Shown one piece after another: positions 11,369 through 26,738 of a stretch of DNA of 64,000 nucleotides (positions are counted from its first letter, which is position 1; every line of letters starts with the position of its first letter). The position numbers and the translations under genes were made by a program. This DNA is from Fremontodendron californicum (lineage: Eukaryota > Streptophyta > Magnoliopsida > Malvales > Malvaceae): assembly GCA_030761205.1 (NCBI GenBank), contig JAULJL010000015.1, positions 10,173,501-10,237,500 on the forward strand, read 5' to 3'. The notes below the pieces were generated by a model. The model was not told the DNA's origin and ran no database searches. It saw nothing but the letters and a program-made list of their open reading frames with translations.

Positions 11369-11934
11369 CGAGTAGACCTGCCCAAGGATCGGGTAACCTA
11401 TTCAAGTTCGAAAACCTGTCCATATTTGGCAGGGCTTGAACAAAAGTATTATATAGACTCGAAAAATAAGTTTGGACAAAAAAATAAGGCTCGTTTAAAA
11501 AATGGACCGGGTCTTGACTCCAACATTCAAGGCCCAAGCCCGACCCGACCCATTTTTTAATTAAATAATATATTATTTTTATTTATATATATTATATAAT
11601 TTATGTTATATAAAGATTAAATATATATAATATTATAGTGTAAATATTAAAAAAAATATGTTAAGTTGTCTATGTTTAAAAACTTAATAAAAGAAAAATA
11701 TATAAAATTACTAAAGATTAAATAATAAAAAGATATATTTTAAAAAATTTAGAAAAAAATAATATGGACTGATCTAAACGGGTTTGGGCTACCTATTTAC
11801 AAATATGAGTAGGCTTTGACAAAATTTGAGATTCATATTTTGGGCCGGATCAAGCTTGAACAAGTAAATATAGTGTTGATATTATACATGAATCCAGCTC
11901 GAACCCGGCAACCCATGGACACCTCTACCCACGG
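11369..11934. mobile_element. Foldback element with GC-rich inverted ends (tagacctgccc family)
   Basis: Ends are inverted: left tagacctgcccaaggatcgg against right, read on the other strand, tagaggtgtccatgggttgc. The ends are GC-rich around an AT-rich core that contains a second inner inverted pair (aaacgggtttgggct). Possible 8-9 bp target duplication: ctcacgag on the left against cccacggg on the right, imperfect. There is no coding capacity. A relative with similar ends lies at 33186-33480. Confidence 0.5.
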
Positions 11935-14219
11935 GATATTGAGGGATTAAGTTTATTTGTTGAAGCATGATCCAGACGAAGATGCTACTGATATATGGAA
12001 GAATTGGTTGTTGTGGCAATAGAGACATGTTTCACAAGAAGAATGAGAGAGACTAAGTTCAAATGATCGTCCCATCTTACGACCTGTTCCAAGAAATTTT
12101 TCGTTTGCAAATCTTGTACAGAAGAAGAGAAAAGAATGATGAGACTAAGATCACACAATTGACCCACATAAAGGTTAAATGCTAAATCACAAATACAATA
12201 TGTATCAAAAAGACTAACCTGTGAGTCAAAAGCATGTCCAATACAAAGTGAACAGTTTAATTGATAAGATAAAGAATTAGAGGTCATATGGTTTTAACAA
12301 GCAAAGTCAAGAAACACAAGGGGAGTTACCTACAATAGCAAAAAATGCAATGTGAGAAGAGGAATTGAAAGATATAACCTATTTTAGTAGAGTATAAAAT
12401 CACTTATTGTGAGAGTAATAGTACCCTCAGATGTAGCAGCGACAATGGATGAGAATTCTCCTGATGTGGAAGATTATGTGATAAAATTGGCTTAGAACCT
12501 TTAGATTTCTCCATTTTATAGTCAAAATTAGTAGAAACAAAGACCAAAATTGAATTCAGGAAGTTTAAATTAGCACGAAATGTTGGGATGGCAAAAATTT
12601 TCAAATGTTAATGAGGCAGATGACATTACAGGTTGCTGATGTAGTGAAACAATGTCAGATGCTGATGTGGTAAAACACTTGGTGGTACATGTTGTTGAAT
12701 GTTGACGTGGCAAAATATCAGCAAATGACGTGGCAGAACAGAAGCAATCTGGTCAAGCCCACTCGCAGAAAGGCAAAATCTGCTCGGAACTTTGACCAGT
12801 GCGTGGCAACGAATGGTAGCTCCGATGAGGTTTCGGGGGATAGTGTTGGAAAGAGTAGTGGATAGAGATATTACCTTAGGTGGTGGTAGTTTGGTGATTC
12901 GGTGGCTTGAAAAATTCATGGATTTAATAGAATTAGAGACTGTTGACCAAAAAGTTGAGTAATTTGTTTAATTCGATTTAAATCACTGTTTATATATTAA
13001 AATATTATTTTTTAATTTAAATTTAATTAAAAAATATATAATATTAATATAAAAAAATTAATTTTTTTATTTTTTATAAATAAACAAAAAGTAACCTATG
13101 TCAACAGATCGAACCAAAATAAAGGATACAAAAATTTTAAATCAGACTCGGTTGAATCCATAAACAATTCTATTCTATAGATAGGTAGGGCTGTGCAGGT
13201 ATAGGTGTTGTTGATGTAGAATTTTGCTGAAAATGAAATAGTAATGTTGTAGAAAACACTAGGTGACTGGAAACTAAATTGATAAGCATTAGTCCTTAGG
13301 TAGGTTTTTGAATAAAAATTAAACAAAAAATGTTCTGATAATATGTTACAAGAAAATGAATTCTTGTATAAAATCCGCAAGAAATGTCCAATATATAAGA
13401 GATTCTTACTAATTTATAAGAGAATTAAGTTAAAAATATCATAATCATATCGTAATCCCTAAAATCTCTCATAATTATATCGTAATTCCGAATATTTTTA
13501 ATTATAATTATTACATTAACAATTTTTTTAAAGGAATAAGATTTAACTTTCGAATCCCTTTCACTCATTAAACTTCCCCATATGTAAGAAGAAAAAATTA
13601 TTAACATATTTTTATATTGCAAATTTTTTTGTTAAAATATTTCTCAAAGGAAATGATTGTTATATTATATGGTTTTATGGTTTGTGAAAGGATATATATA
13701 GTTATCCATTAACTCATTACTCTAATGTTTGCTTTTCCTGGAAATTAATAAATCTAACATACCTAATTTGTCGCGAAAAATTAATGTGAACCAATAAAAA
13801 AAAACTCGGGAAAAAGAATGAAAAAGGAAAGAAAAAAAGAAAAATGATACAAGAAAAATAATTCTTGTATTCTAAATTATGAATTGTTTATAAAAAAAAA
13901 AGTATATTTTTATATATACAAAAAGTTTTCATTAATATAAGAAAAAATCATGTTAAGATTATCATAATCCTTAATTACAATAAGCGTTTTTTTATACAAA
14001 AGAGATCACAGTTTGAAAATAGAGAAAATGATTACAGATGTTGAGTTTTGAATTTTAGACCGTTGGATGCCATCTTTTAAAAATGATTGCATGAATCAAC
14101 TGGACTAAATCCCGAATTGATCAACTAATCTTAATGCTAAATGAAAATTTAGAAGATAATAATAGAAGAAAACAATAAGTCAAGATATTTAGTATAAAAA
14201 AAAACAATAATATAACAAT
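11935..14219. other. Intergenic DNA without a supportable gene
   Basis: AT-rich intergenic DNA. Around 12640-12740 short phrases of the type tgacgtggcaaa and gatgtggtaaaa recur, as seen in decayed retroelements, but no protein domain could be recognised in any frame. Open stretches on the minus strand up to 100 aa are low in complexity or lack a family match. Confidence 0.4.
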
Positions 14220-14490
14220 AAAAAGAACAGCAGCTAAGAAACAGGTGCAAGAGGGGGAACAGTGACAAGTGAGGATCGTGGGTGGGGGGTGGTGGATATT
14301 GTGATTGTCTCTTTGCCACCAAAATCCAAACCAGAATATGTCATGTCTTTTTCAATCTCTATTGGCCCCCTCTCCACTTCTCATGCACATGTTCACATGC
14401 TGAGAGAAAACTCAGAAATTAAGCAACAATCCCCCCTCTCTCTCTCTCTCTATATATCATATTTTGTGGCCTGCCTTGCTTTCACATGAT
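14220..14490. other. GC-richer patch with a CT microsatellite and TATA-like sequence
   Basis: This patch stands out from its AT-rich surroundings. It has a G-rich start (14250-14300), a C-rich middle and a (CT)n run at about 14431-14450 followed directly by tatatatcat. It resembles a plant core promoter, but no downstream coding exon could be found. Confidence 0.25.
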
Positions 14491-14607
14491 CTCAAAACTT
14501 GAAAGGTTCAAAATCCAAATTTGACTCTGAAGTGTCCCTAATCACGACCCTCCCCACACTCCTGACCCTTGGCTTGCACAGTATATATGATATTTGGGAG
14601 TCTTAGG

Positions 14608-14960
14608 ATTAGTTTAGCATTGTTGTTGAAAAAAATTTGGGTTGAAAAAAGCTTGAATTGAAAAAAGTATGTTTATAAAGTGTGGTTTAAAAACTTTTAA
14701 GTGTTTAACATTGCTGTGAAAAAGTATTGTAAAAAATTGAAATGTCAAAAAAAGATATGTTTAAAATAATAAAAGTGTAGAGATGTGAGGATAATAAAGT
14801 CATTTTATCCAAAAGCCAGCTTTTAAAGTCCAAAATCTATATTTTTTGGCTTTTTGGTTTGGCTTTTCAAACTATAATTTCAACAGCAGAAAATAATTTT
14901 TTTTTTTTATCTATTTAGCATTGCGTTTGCGGTGAAAAACAACTTTTGATCTCAAAAACT
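14608..14960. mobile_element. Possible small MITE-like element
   Basis: Left phrase tttagcattgttgttg and right phrase tttagcattgcgtttgcg flank a 350-bp AT-rich block with internal inverted similarity (aaaaagccaaa-type and gctttttggtttggc). It is non-coding. Boundaries and target duplication are not established. Confidence 0.3.
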
Positions 14961-15132
14961 GTGCCAGAAATAATGCTTAATTGGTACAATTCAAATCGGG
15001 ACATTAATCATGAACGTACCCAATTCAAATTTGATAATTTTGGATACGTTGGATTCTTTTAACCCATCTTCCCTTAAGACAATCGTGTATATAATATAGT
15101 CATTCACTAAAGTAGAGCAAGGATGAGTTTGC

Positions 15133-15321
15133 TCAAGCGGTTTTCATTAGACCCATCTTTAACTTCTTTTTTTTATTAAACAAAACCACCACTTCAGCAT
15201 CAAGTTCAACAATTAATGACTGAATACCAAGAGAACGAGCCAATAATAACCCTTTCTTAATATCCCAAAGTTCTGTCATCAGGCTATTAGTAGACCTTAT
15301 ATTCAAAGTAAAACATTTCAT
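15133..15321 (-). pseudogene. RNase H-like fragment of a LINE-type retroelement
   Basis: A 62-aa minus-strand fragment contains NSLMTELWDIKKGLLLARS followed by GIQSLIVELDAEVVV. This is the pattern of the RVT_3 RNase H-like domain at the C-terminus of many plant LINE-related proteins (AE..A...GL..A..LG...L.VE.D). The polypeptide runs into a Lys-rich end and has no reverse transcriptase upstream. The phrase aagcggttttcattagacc next to it (about 15135) recurs at 15358 as aggcggttttcattagacc. Confidence 0.55.
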
Positions 15322-16436
15322 CTATTCTCCTGCACTAAGGTGAAATAACCATGCTCAGGCGGTTTTCATTAGACCCATCTCTATTCACGACTTAGACCAT
15401 CACTAACTCTCTTTGTTGCATGCATGTTTTTTTTTGCAAAACTGTTCGTCACAATCCAAACATTCTAAGCAGATTCTTGTTTTTGACAGAACACAAGTTT
15501 ATTTCTACTCTTCCAAATTCTCCAAAAAATTATATATATAAAAAAATACAACTCCAATACGTTTGTCCCATCCTAATTCCAGCATTAATACAGTTAACCA
15601 CTAGCCATTAATATAGTCCATAACGATACATCAATTATCATCTTTACACTAGCAATGGCTAAAAATGTATTAGACACAATACGAAAATATGACACAAACA
15701 TAACATGTTTAATAAATACGACATAATAAGTTTAAAACACGATTAACACAACAAGTTAAAGTTAAAATAATAAAATATTTGTTAAAAGTATTCATGTCTT
15801 TTATTAAAAAAAAAAACTACCCACACATTTGACATCATTTAAGATAATTTTTTTTTTCCAAAACATATATATAAACAATTAATGCAATATCTATGTTTAT
15901 AGCAATAGGATTATGCATATTTTACTTACAATTATTTATTTTTAATATCAAAAAATGCTTTTAATTTTTTTTTTATTATAGAAAGAAAAAGTAAAAAACA
16001 ACAATCAACTGGAGATTAAAAAAAAAAAAAAGTTTTAAACTTTAAAGAAGGAATATTAAACTTTGGAAAATGAAGCCCTCCAAATTTTCATCCCGTTATG
16101 GACTATTATCCTCTAAGGCCCAAAGCTTGATGGGTCCAGTTTCGGCCCAAAATAAGATAAAGAGTAGCCCAAGTTCGGCCTAAAAGAAAAAAAAGAAACC
16201 CAAAGGGAGCCCATGACTGGAACTGATACGTCGTCGTTTGGCATCTGAAAGCAGGATTCTGATGATTAGACAAATCGTCGTTTACCTTGTGGCCTCTCCC
16301 TTCTAAAATTCGGAAACTACGATCTTGGCAATAGCAATAAGCCAATAACCAATTTCCCCACGAAAACGCTAGAAAGAAACTAGTACCAAATTTCCCTACA
16401 TTTCCACGCAAAAAAAGTTAAGGAGGGTGCTTAAAC
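15322..16436. other. Intergenic DNA and VPS11 upstream region
   Basis: No gene is visible. 15640-15790 carries a dispersed repeat of the type acaatacgaaaatatgacac, also seen near 33110 and 34540. From 16080 the base composition becomes gene-like. The motifs ggcccaa (16145, in the form cggcccaaa) and aagttcggcc (16170) precede VPS11; GGCCCA sites are common in promoters of plant housekeeping genes. Confidence 0.4.
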
Positions 16437-16514
16437 ATTTTATATAAATCAATTTTTAGGGTTTTTGTCTTCGGACTCTGATCCGGAATCCGATCCATCA
16501 TCGAGAAGGGGGAA
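16437..16514 (+). promoter_or_regulatory. VPS11 core promoter and short 5' leader
   Basis: A TATA-like ttttatataaat lies at 16437-16448, about 70 bp before the start codon. Downstream is tttttagggtttttgtc, similar to the telo-box/AAACCCTA elements near start sites of broadly expressed plant genes. The transcript start is inferred. Confidence 0.5.
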
Positions 16515-19500
16515 ATGTACCAGTGGAGGAAATTCGAGTTCTTCGAGGAGAAATTGGGAGGAGGGAAATGCAAAATCCCGGAGGAAATCAGTGGAAAAAT
16601 CGAGTGTTGCTCCAGCGGCAGAGGAAAGCTGGTGATCGGCTGCGACGACGGCACTGTAAGCCTCCTAGATCGTGGCCTTAACTTCAATTTCGGCTTCCAA
16701 GCTCATTCTTCTTCCGTTCTCTTCCTCCAACAGCTCAAGGTAAAATAATAGACAAACAAATGTTTTCTTTGCAATTCAACTTTATATTATAATTAAAAAA
16801 TAGCAATAACTTTAATTAATAGAGGGTTTTTTTTTTTTTTGGATTGATTGATAAATTAGCAACGAAATTTCTTGGTGAGTATTGGAGAAGATGAACAAAT
16901 ATCGCCGCAGCAATCAGGGATGTGCTTGAAGGTATTTGATCTTGATAAAATGCAGCCGGAAGGATCGAGTACAACTAGTCCTGATTGCATTGGAATCTTG
17001 CGTATTTTCACCAATCAGTTTCCTCAAGCTAAGGTTTTCTTCTTTCTTTCTTTTTCTTTTAATTTTCTTAAAACGTGTTTACGGTTAGTTGTTTATTTCA
17101 TATATTTATTTGATTGCAAATTTGTTTTTTCTTAAATTCAATTTCCACTGGCAAAAATATATCAAAGTTGTTGCTTTTGCTAGTTTCTTTTCCTGCTTTC
17201 AGATGCAAATAGTAAAAAAAAAAATACAGTTTGGAAACAAAAAGCAAACGAATTTTTGGCATGAATGGCAAAATGCTTGATTTTTACTTTTATGTGTAAC
17301 AATTACGTCTGGATTGGTTGTTTCATTTTAACTATTTTTACTTTTTATGTGTAAATAACCATTAATAATAAAAGGCTAAAAGCAATGGCCAAACTGAACC
17401 TTAGCTAAATCAACTTGTGGAATACCTGAGACTAGAGTTTAGCATATTGTTTTATTAAACTCTTAATGTGAGTCCTTGCACATTGCAGATCACATCATTT
17501 TTAGTCTTGGAGGAAGCTCCGCCGATATTACTTATAGCTATTGGATTAGACAATGGTTGCATTTACTGTATCAAGGGAGATATTGCACGTGAAAGAATAT
17601 CCCGGTTCAAGCTTCAGGTCGATAGTGTATCTGGTGAAGGGAACTCATCGGTTACAGGACTAGGTTTTAGATTGGATGGTCAAGCCCTTCTATTGTTTGC
17701 TGTAACTCCAATTTCAGTGAGCTTGTTCAGCATGCAGAACCAACCTCCTAGGCGGCAAATATTAGATCAGATTGGATGCAATGTCAATAGTGTCGCGATG
17801 AGTGACCGCTTGGTATGCATTTTTATGCCTTTACTTTTTCTTTATGGCGCCTTAAAAACCGTAATATTTTATCTTAAAACTTAAGTGTTTCCCTGTTGTT
17901 TTGTCATTAGGAGTTGATAATTGGTCGACCTGAGGCTGTTTATTTCTATGAAGTAGATGGACGTGGTCCCTGTTGGGCTTTCGAAGGAGAGAAGAAGTTC
18001 TTAGGGTGGTTTCGTGGATATCTATTATGTGTTATTGCAGATCAAAGAAATGGCAAGAACACTTTTAATATTTATGACCTGAAGAACCGATTAATAGCAC
18101 ACAGTCTAGTTGTTAAAGAAGTTTCTCACATGCTTTGCGAATGGGGTAATATAATACTTATAATGACTGACAAATCAGCTTTGTGTATTGGTGAGAAGGA
18201 TATGGAAAGCAAGTTAGATATGCTCTTCAAGAAAAACCTTTACACTGTAGCTATCAACCTTGTTCAAACTCAGCAAGCTGATGCTGCTGCAACTGCTGAA
18301 GTACTGAGGAAGTATGGTGATCATCTATATAGCAAACAAGACTATGATGAGGCTATGGCGCAGTACATCCACACCATTGGTCACCTTGAGCCTTCATATG
18401 TAATACAAAAGTTTCTGGATGCGCAAAGAATCTACAACCTTACAAATTACTTAGAAAATTTACATGAGAAGGGGCTTGCCTCTAAAGATCACACCACCCT
18501 TCTGTTAAACTGCTATACAAAATTGAAAGACGTCGAAAAGTTGAACGTGTTCATTAAGAGTGAGGATGGTGTTGGGGAACATAAATTCGATGTGGAGACT
18601 GCTATAAGGGTCTGCCGAGCAGCAAATTACCATGAACATGCCATGTATGTTGCGAAGAAGGCAGGGCGGCATGAATGGTACTTAAAGATTTTGCTTGAAG
18701 ACCTTGGCAGATATGATGAAGCATTGCAATATATTTCAAGCCTTGAACCAAGTCAAGCTGGGGTGACAGTGAAGGAATATGGGAAGATTCTCATAGAGCA
18801 CAAACCGGCAGAGACAATTGATATACTCATGAGACTGTGTACTGAGGATGTAGATTTGGCTAAAAGTGGAACTTCAAGTGGTGCTTACTTATCTATGTTG
18901 CCATCTCCTGTTGATTTCCTCAATATTTTCATCCATCATCCACAATCTCTTATGGATTTCCTTGAAAAATATGCTGACAAGGTAAAAGATTCTCCTGCTC
19001 AAGTAGAGATTCACAACACACTCATGGAGTTGTACCTGTCCATTGATTTGGACTTCCCATCAATCTCCCAAGCTAACAATGGAACAGATTTTAATATTAA
19101 AGCAAGAACAGTGTCCAATGGGAAGTTAATAGTTGATGGTAAGAATTCATATATAGAAAAGGACACGCTGGAAAGACGTGAGAAGGGGCTACGCTTGCTT
19201 AAGAGTGCATGGCCAGCTGACCTGGAACATCCACTTTATGATGTTGATCTTGCTATCATCCTATGCGAGATGAATGCATTTAAAGAAGGCTTATTGTATC
19301 TCTATGAGAAGATGAAACTTTATAAAGAAGTGATTGCTTGCTACATGCAAGCCCATGACCATGAGGGATTGATTGCATGTTGCAAAAGGCTAGGGGATTC
19401 TGGTAAGGGAGGGGATCCTGCTCTTTGGGCAGATCTTCTAAAGTATTTTGGTGAACTTGGGGAAGATTGCTCTAAAGAAGTGAAAGAAGTACTGACATAT

Positions 19501-20614
19501 ATTGAGAGGGATGACATCTTGCCTCCCATTATCGTTCTTCAGACACTTTCAAGGAACCCATGCCTCACATTATCTGTTATTAAAGATTACATTGCTCGGA
19601 AACTTGAACAAGAATCAAAGCTGATTGAAGAGGACAGACGAGCTATAGAGAAGTATCAGGTTGGTAACTAGTTTCTTCCAATGATATTTTTTGTTGTTGC
19701 TAGGTTTATTACTGGTCTTTTGATCACCAATCCTTAGTGGAAGGTGGTAATAGTTGCACATATAGTTTCAGAAATTATGTATCAAGAGAGTTTGGCCAGA
19801 AAACATTCCATAACATAAGCAGCATCAGAATCAACATAAAAAAATGTTAAAAGTATCGTTAAAAGATTAAACAATATTTTCTAAGCATGTGAGACAAAAG
19901 AAGACCAATTAATCAGAACTCAAAACGGAAATGCTGCAATTGGTAATGTTTGCTGCCCTTTGCATATTTTCTGTTATTCAGTTTCTTTTCTAGAAATCTA
20001 TTAACCAGTAAAGAATTCGTATTTTAGTGGCATACCATACCATTCTTCATTGTGAAGCTCATAAGCTTATACAACATAAAGTTTGTCAATTTGTTTCCTC
20101 AATGGTTTCAGCTTTGATGAAATATGGATTTTTTTTTTTGCCATGAAAATCATTTCTCAAATACAAAAATTATGTTCAATCACTGTTTTTCTTTTTTAAT
20201 TCAATGAGTCTTTGAATTGCACAGGAAGACTCGGTGACAATGAGAAAAGAAATTCAGGACCTTAGGACAAATGCCAGGATATTTCAGCTGAGCAAGTGTA
20301 CTGCTTGCACTTTTACCCTTGATCTACCTGCTGTCCACTTCATGTGTATGCACTCATTTCATCAGCGCTGCCTTGGTGATAATGAAAAGGAATGCCCTGA
20401 GTGTGCTCCAGAGTACAGATCTGTAATGGAAATGAAGAGAAGCTTGGAACAGAATTCAAAAGATCAAGATCGATTCTTCCAACAAGTCAAGAGCTCAAAG
20501 GACGGGTTTTCTGTAATTGCTGAATATTTTGGGAAGGGGGTCATTAGCAAAACTAGTAATGGCCCCACAGGAACTGTTAGATCTGGCAACATCTCTTCCA
20601 GCAGTGGCTTCTGA
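16515..20614 (+). CDS. VPS11: VPS11, HOPS/CORVET tethering complex core subunit
   Basis: The plant VPS11 homolog, a core subunit shared by the HOPS and CORVET complexes that tether membranes before fusion at late endosomes and the vacuole. Exons: 16515-16739, 16860-17033, 17489-17812, 17911-19659, 20225-20614. All introns are GT-AG at phase 0, giving 953 aa; the Arabidopsis protein is of similar length. Exons 1-3 and early exon 4 encode the N-terminal beta-propeller (e.g. LVIGCDDGTVSLLDRG, IAIGLDNGCIYC). Exon 4 carries the alpha-solenoid with the clathrin-repeat-like region (KYGDHLYSKQDYDEAMAQY). Exon 5 holds a RING-type finger, C849-x2-C852 to C881-x2-C884, with C865-M-H867 and H870-Q-R-C873. 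No break is seen. The start is the first ATG after the TATA-like site and gives the conserved MYQWRKFEFFEEK. Confidence 0.96.
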
Positions 20615-21771
20615 ATTTTTCTTGATTGTTGTAATTTGTAAGTGTTCTTCCTTTTTCATTTCTCTTCTTTTTCATTGCATTGCAAGGGCAGTGTTGTTTG
20701 GAATCACAGTGACCAGTGGTAAAATAGAGTCAGTGTGGGATCATGGCTTGGTTTGGGGCACTAGCCCATGTATAATTTTGACAGACCAATAGTTCCTTTT
20801 CCCAATTGGACTGGTTGTTCAAATGGTGAGACTGCAAACATCAGTTCTGTTGAGAATAAATTATCAGAAGGATACAACCTCCGTGACTTCAAAATAAAAT
20901 ACTCATTTGTTGTTTCCACTCAGAAGGCACAGCATCAAATCTATGCAGGTTTCACGATTCTAGCCAACTGGTAAGTTATTGTTTGCAGCATCAATTTCTT
21001 GTTTGGTTTTTCTTACTCTGAGGTTGCAAGCTTAGATGTTTTCCTGAAATTGTGGCAAAGAATTGAAGAAAGAATTCAAAAGTTTATGATTTGAACGGTT
21101 TTTCTTGGCACATGCTAGCTTTTAGATGTGAAGAATTTGTATGATTTGATGCAGTCTAATGTATGGATATTTGGTTATTGGTACTTGAAGGAATCTAATG
21201 TATGTGAGATTTTGAAATGGTATTTGTAGTTAATTTTGCCTTTTGATTTTTGGTTTAATCCCTAAAACCAATGGCAGTTGTTCTAACTAATTCTGACCAA
21301 CGAGAGGGCAATGATCTTTGCAGTTCGTCTGGTGATGCTTAGCTTAAGTCATGGATTGGATCCAACTGAGAAATGGATTGTTAGGGGGCAACAACATATG
21401 GTGGAGATCATCAGGGTTTTGTTTTCGTTTTTGTGTCTTTGTTCCTATTAGATGCTACAGTAAGTAGTGTTACCGCGAGTACAAAGTGTCTCTGCCAGCT
21501 AATTGCTGGCCAGTCAGTAATACATGGACGTAATTTTGTCGAAGTGTGAATCAGCTTGTGCTCTTAAATCAAGCTTGTCTTGTTTGTCCTAACCAAAATC
21601 TATGAAGCCGGCACTGTTAAATTGAAAGGATCTACCAACAATAAGGTACCATGGTTTTCTGAATGAAGAACTCTTGTGCAAATGAATATTTGACATGGGG
21701 ATTTTGGGGACCTACACAAAAAGATTCAAAGCCAACCCATCTACTTTGTTTGTGACTTTTGTGTGCCATTC
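20615..21771 (+). other. VPS11 3' UTR and flank
   Basis: No second gene is supported. The first few hundred bases are probably VPS11 3' UTR: T-rich, with gtaatttgtaagtg after the stop. Short open frames here (20517-20974) lack family signals. Confidence 0.4.
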
Positions 21772-21903
21772 GTCCTTACTTTTTTCAGAATCTAGGGTTT
21801 GCATTATTGCTTTTCGTCTCCCAAAGGACATTTGTTAGTCCTTACTTTTTTCAGAATCTAGGGTTTGCATTATTGCTTTTCGTCTCCCAAAGGACATTTG
21901 TTA
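21772..21903 (+). repeat. Perfect 66-bp tandem duplication
   Basis: The unit starting gtccttacttttttcagaat and ending aaaggacatttgtta occurs twice with no mismatch (21772-21837, 21838-21903). Perfect identity implies a recent duplication, or an assembly artefact. It lies between the convergent VPS11 and SAM-domain genes. Confidence 0.95.
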
Positions 21904-22974
21904 AGGTTTTAACAATTTTCTTTCTAGGATAAACATGACTAAAAAGAAAAATAAAATGTTGCAGAGTCTAGAGTTTTTGATAACCAGCAGTTGTAAAAAA
22001 AAAAATGCTGTTTGTTGTTAGTTGTTAGTCGACTGTCTTAATTAGAGCTAGGCCAATACCATATCAAATCATGCCGTTTTGATTGTACATGTGGTATGTC
22101 GAAGCATGAATATTTTTGGCTAATCAATAATGTGTGGGACATCACATGTTGCAAGATCGGTCAATCAGTGGTTATTTAGGTGGCTGAATACTTGGATTTG
22201 CACCACTTTTGGGTTTCGTCTTTATGATAGTGAGGAGTCACATTTGACTTAGCATTTAGAACCTAGATGTAAAAGCATGCTTAACCAAGGCATCAAAGCT
22301 GCATGGAAACATTATTTGATGAGTCCTACAAAAAATTTCAACAGAATACAAGGGACCGAGGCCAATCACTAGTCACTTTTTTTTTTTTTTGAAGGCTCAA
22401 ACTTTCTAAGATCACAAAGCATGATTGCTTTGCACGCCATGCGCGCATCATTGACATCACCACCTACAAGAGGGAATAACCTCAACTGTGAAACTAATCC
22501 TAACCATCGCATCGCTTCTTTTAAGTGTCCACCATCAGATTCTTCACTTCTTAAAACTGAACAATTCACTTAAACTTCTTGCTTGTACATTCCCACATTT
22601 CTTCAGCATAATTCAAGGACACTAATTTTAGAATATCACTTATACAAGAAAGTACATTTTTGAAGTGAAATGCAAAGACTTGTACACACAATTATGATCC
22701 AAAAGTCAAATTCAACTCCAACTATCTCAAAATCATAAAATTCTTGCTCAATCAAAAAGCTCAACATGGATTAGGGTTTCATTGGGAACCATATATTTCT
22801 TGAAAAAATTGATAGACAATAGAAGTGCTGAAGCATTTCAGGAAGGGAAAAGCCCGAGAGTGAATTTCTTCAAAAAAGAACCAAATTATCACCATTTCCT
22901 TGATATGAACATAAATGGTACTCTGCTTCACAGAACAAGACGCATGATCATACAACTATAAAATCAACGGATAC

Positions 22975-23012
<38 letters not shown>

Positions 23013-23172
23013 ATATAAAAAAAAGGCTTGTATACGTAAAAGAGTTCTTGAATGAAGAACTATCAGCAACACCTTGACAGATTCAAGACAAAAAGGTTTA
23101 GTTTTTCCCTACTTTTTGCTCCCTCAAAAAGAAGGAAAAACTACATATACGTACATAAAAGCATATTTTGCA
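21904..23172. other. Intergenic DNA between convergent genes
   Basis: Nothing certain is encoded. A 66-aa minus-strand open stretch (22369-22569) has ordinary amino-acid composition but no family match and is broken upstream. An (AT)n microsatellite occupies about 22978-23009. The last part towards 23173 is probably the 3' UTR of the SAM-domain gene. Confidence 0.4.
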
Positions 23173-25567
<2,395 letters not shown>

Positions 25568-26012
25568 CTCCTCTATTATTTAAACCAAAATTCACCTATT
25601 ATATTTACCACCAATTTCCCATCATAATTTACCGCCGCTTAAAACGAAAATCAAATTAAAACCAAAAAAAAACAAAATTGTCCCTTTGATTCCCGGGAAT
25701 TTTTATAAAAAAAAAAAAAAGGAAAACTGGAGAAAACCAGCTTTTGAGGTTAGATTGACAGTTGTTGAGATCCCAATCCTTCTCCTCTTTTTTTCCTCTT
25801 CCTCTTTCTTATTTTATTTTATTTTTTTCACTTTTTTTTTCTCGGGAAATAAACAGCAGAGCAAGAGAGAGAAATGAAGGAAAAAAAAAAAGCGTACCGT
25901 ATGAGAAAAAGAAAGAGTGAGAATTTAGGGTTGGATTTTTTTTTTCTACATTTGAGTTTTTTAGAAATTGAGATTAAAAATGAAAATTAGTTTAAAGAGA
26001 GAGGAAATGAAT
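25568..26012 (-). promoter_or_regulatory. Upstream region of the SAM-domain gene
   Basis: The region upstream of the minus-strand start contains a T/C-rich tract on the + strand (25778-25845) and further poly-T runs. No clear TATA box could be singled out. The neighbouring Mutator-like element begins at about 26013, leaving under 450 bp of own promoter DNA. Confidence 0.4.
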
Positions 26013-26097
26013 GTTTTTTTAAGTTAAAATTTTTTTTTTATTAAAATATCGTTGTTTTTAGATTAATTCTCAAATCCGTTTATTTTAAAACCAGCTA

Positions 26098-26330
26098 AAA
26101 AATCGCCATCCCCCATGATGATTTTCTAGCGTAAATTTTTAAAATTTTCAAAAAACACCAAAAAAAATCGTCATGGGGTGGCGATTTCTCTTGATGTATT
26201 TTAAAAGATTTCAAAATACACCCAGAAAAGTCGCCACCTCCCACGGCAATTTCTCTTGGTGTATTTTGAATTTTTTTTCAATTCCACCAAGGGAAATCGC
26301 CACGAGGGATGGCGATTTCTCTTGGTGATA
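26098..26330. repeat. Left palindrome array of Mutator-like element 2
   Basis: Four degenerate modules near 26098-26126, 26157-26200, 26218-26262 and 26284-26327. The last, caccaagggaaatcgccacg with arm partner tggcgatttctcttggtg, is the best preserved. They share the aaatcgcca / tggcgattt arms with element 1 but have more mismatches. Confidence 0.8.
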
Positions 26331-26738
26331 TATATTTTTTAAAATTTTTTAACTTAAATTTTTATAAAAAAATTACAAATTTATTTTTAAAATTTGTATT
26401 TTTATTTTAAAAATTGCAAATTAAATAAAAAAGTAAATTAAATTTTAAATTTTAAATTTTATGAATTTTTTTTAAAATTTTTTAGTTAAATTTTATTATA
26501 TAACCTTTTGAAACAAAAAAAAAATAATAATAAAATATAAATTAAAAAAAATAAAAAAAATTTGAAGGCAACGGTAACTTGACCGTTGCCTTCAAAATCC
26601 CATTTCTCCTCACACACACACCACTTTTCTATAAATAACTCCCTCTCATTTTCTACAACTTATTTTAATTTTCTTTCTTCTTTCTACAATCAATTTTTTT
26701 TTTTACCAACAATTTTTTTTCTACAACAATATTTAAAA

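Noticed and set aside
16106..16687. Minus-strand open frames across the VPS11 start region
   Set aside because: They overlap the VPS11 promoter and first exon antisense and show no family motif.
22369..22569. 66-aa minus-strand open frame with normal composition (MRWLGLVSQLRLFPLVGG)
   Set aside because: No family recognised, stop codons directly upstream in frame, and no splice-supported continuation found.
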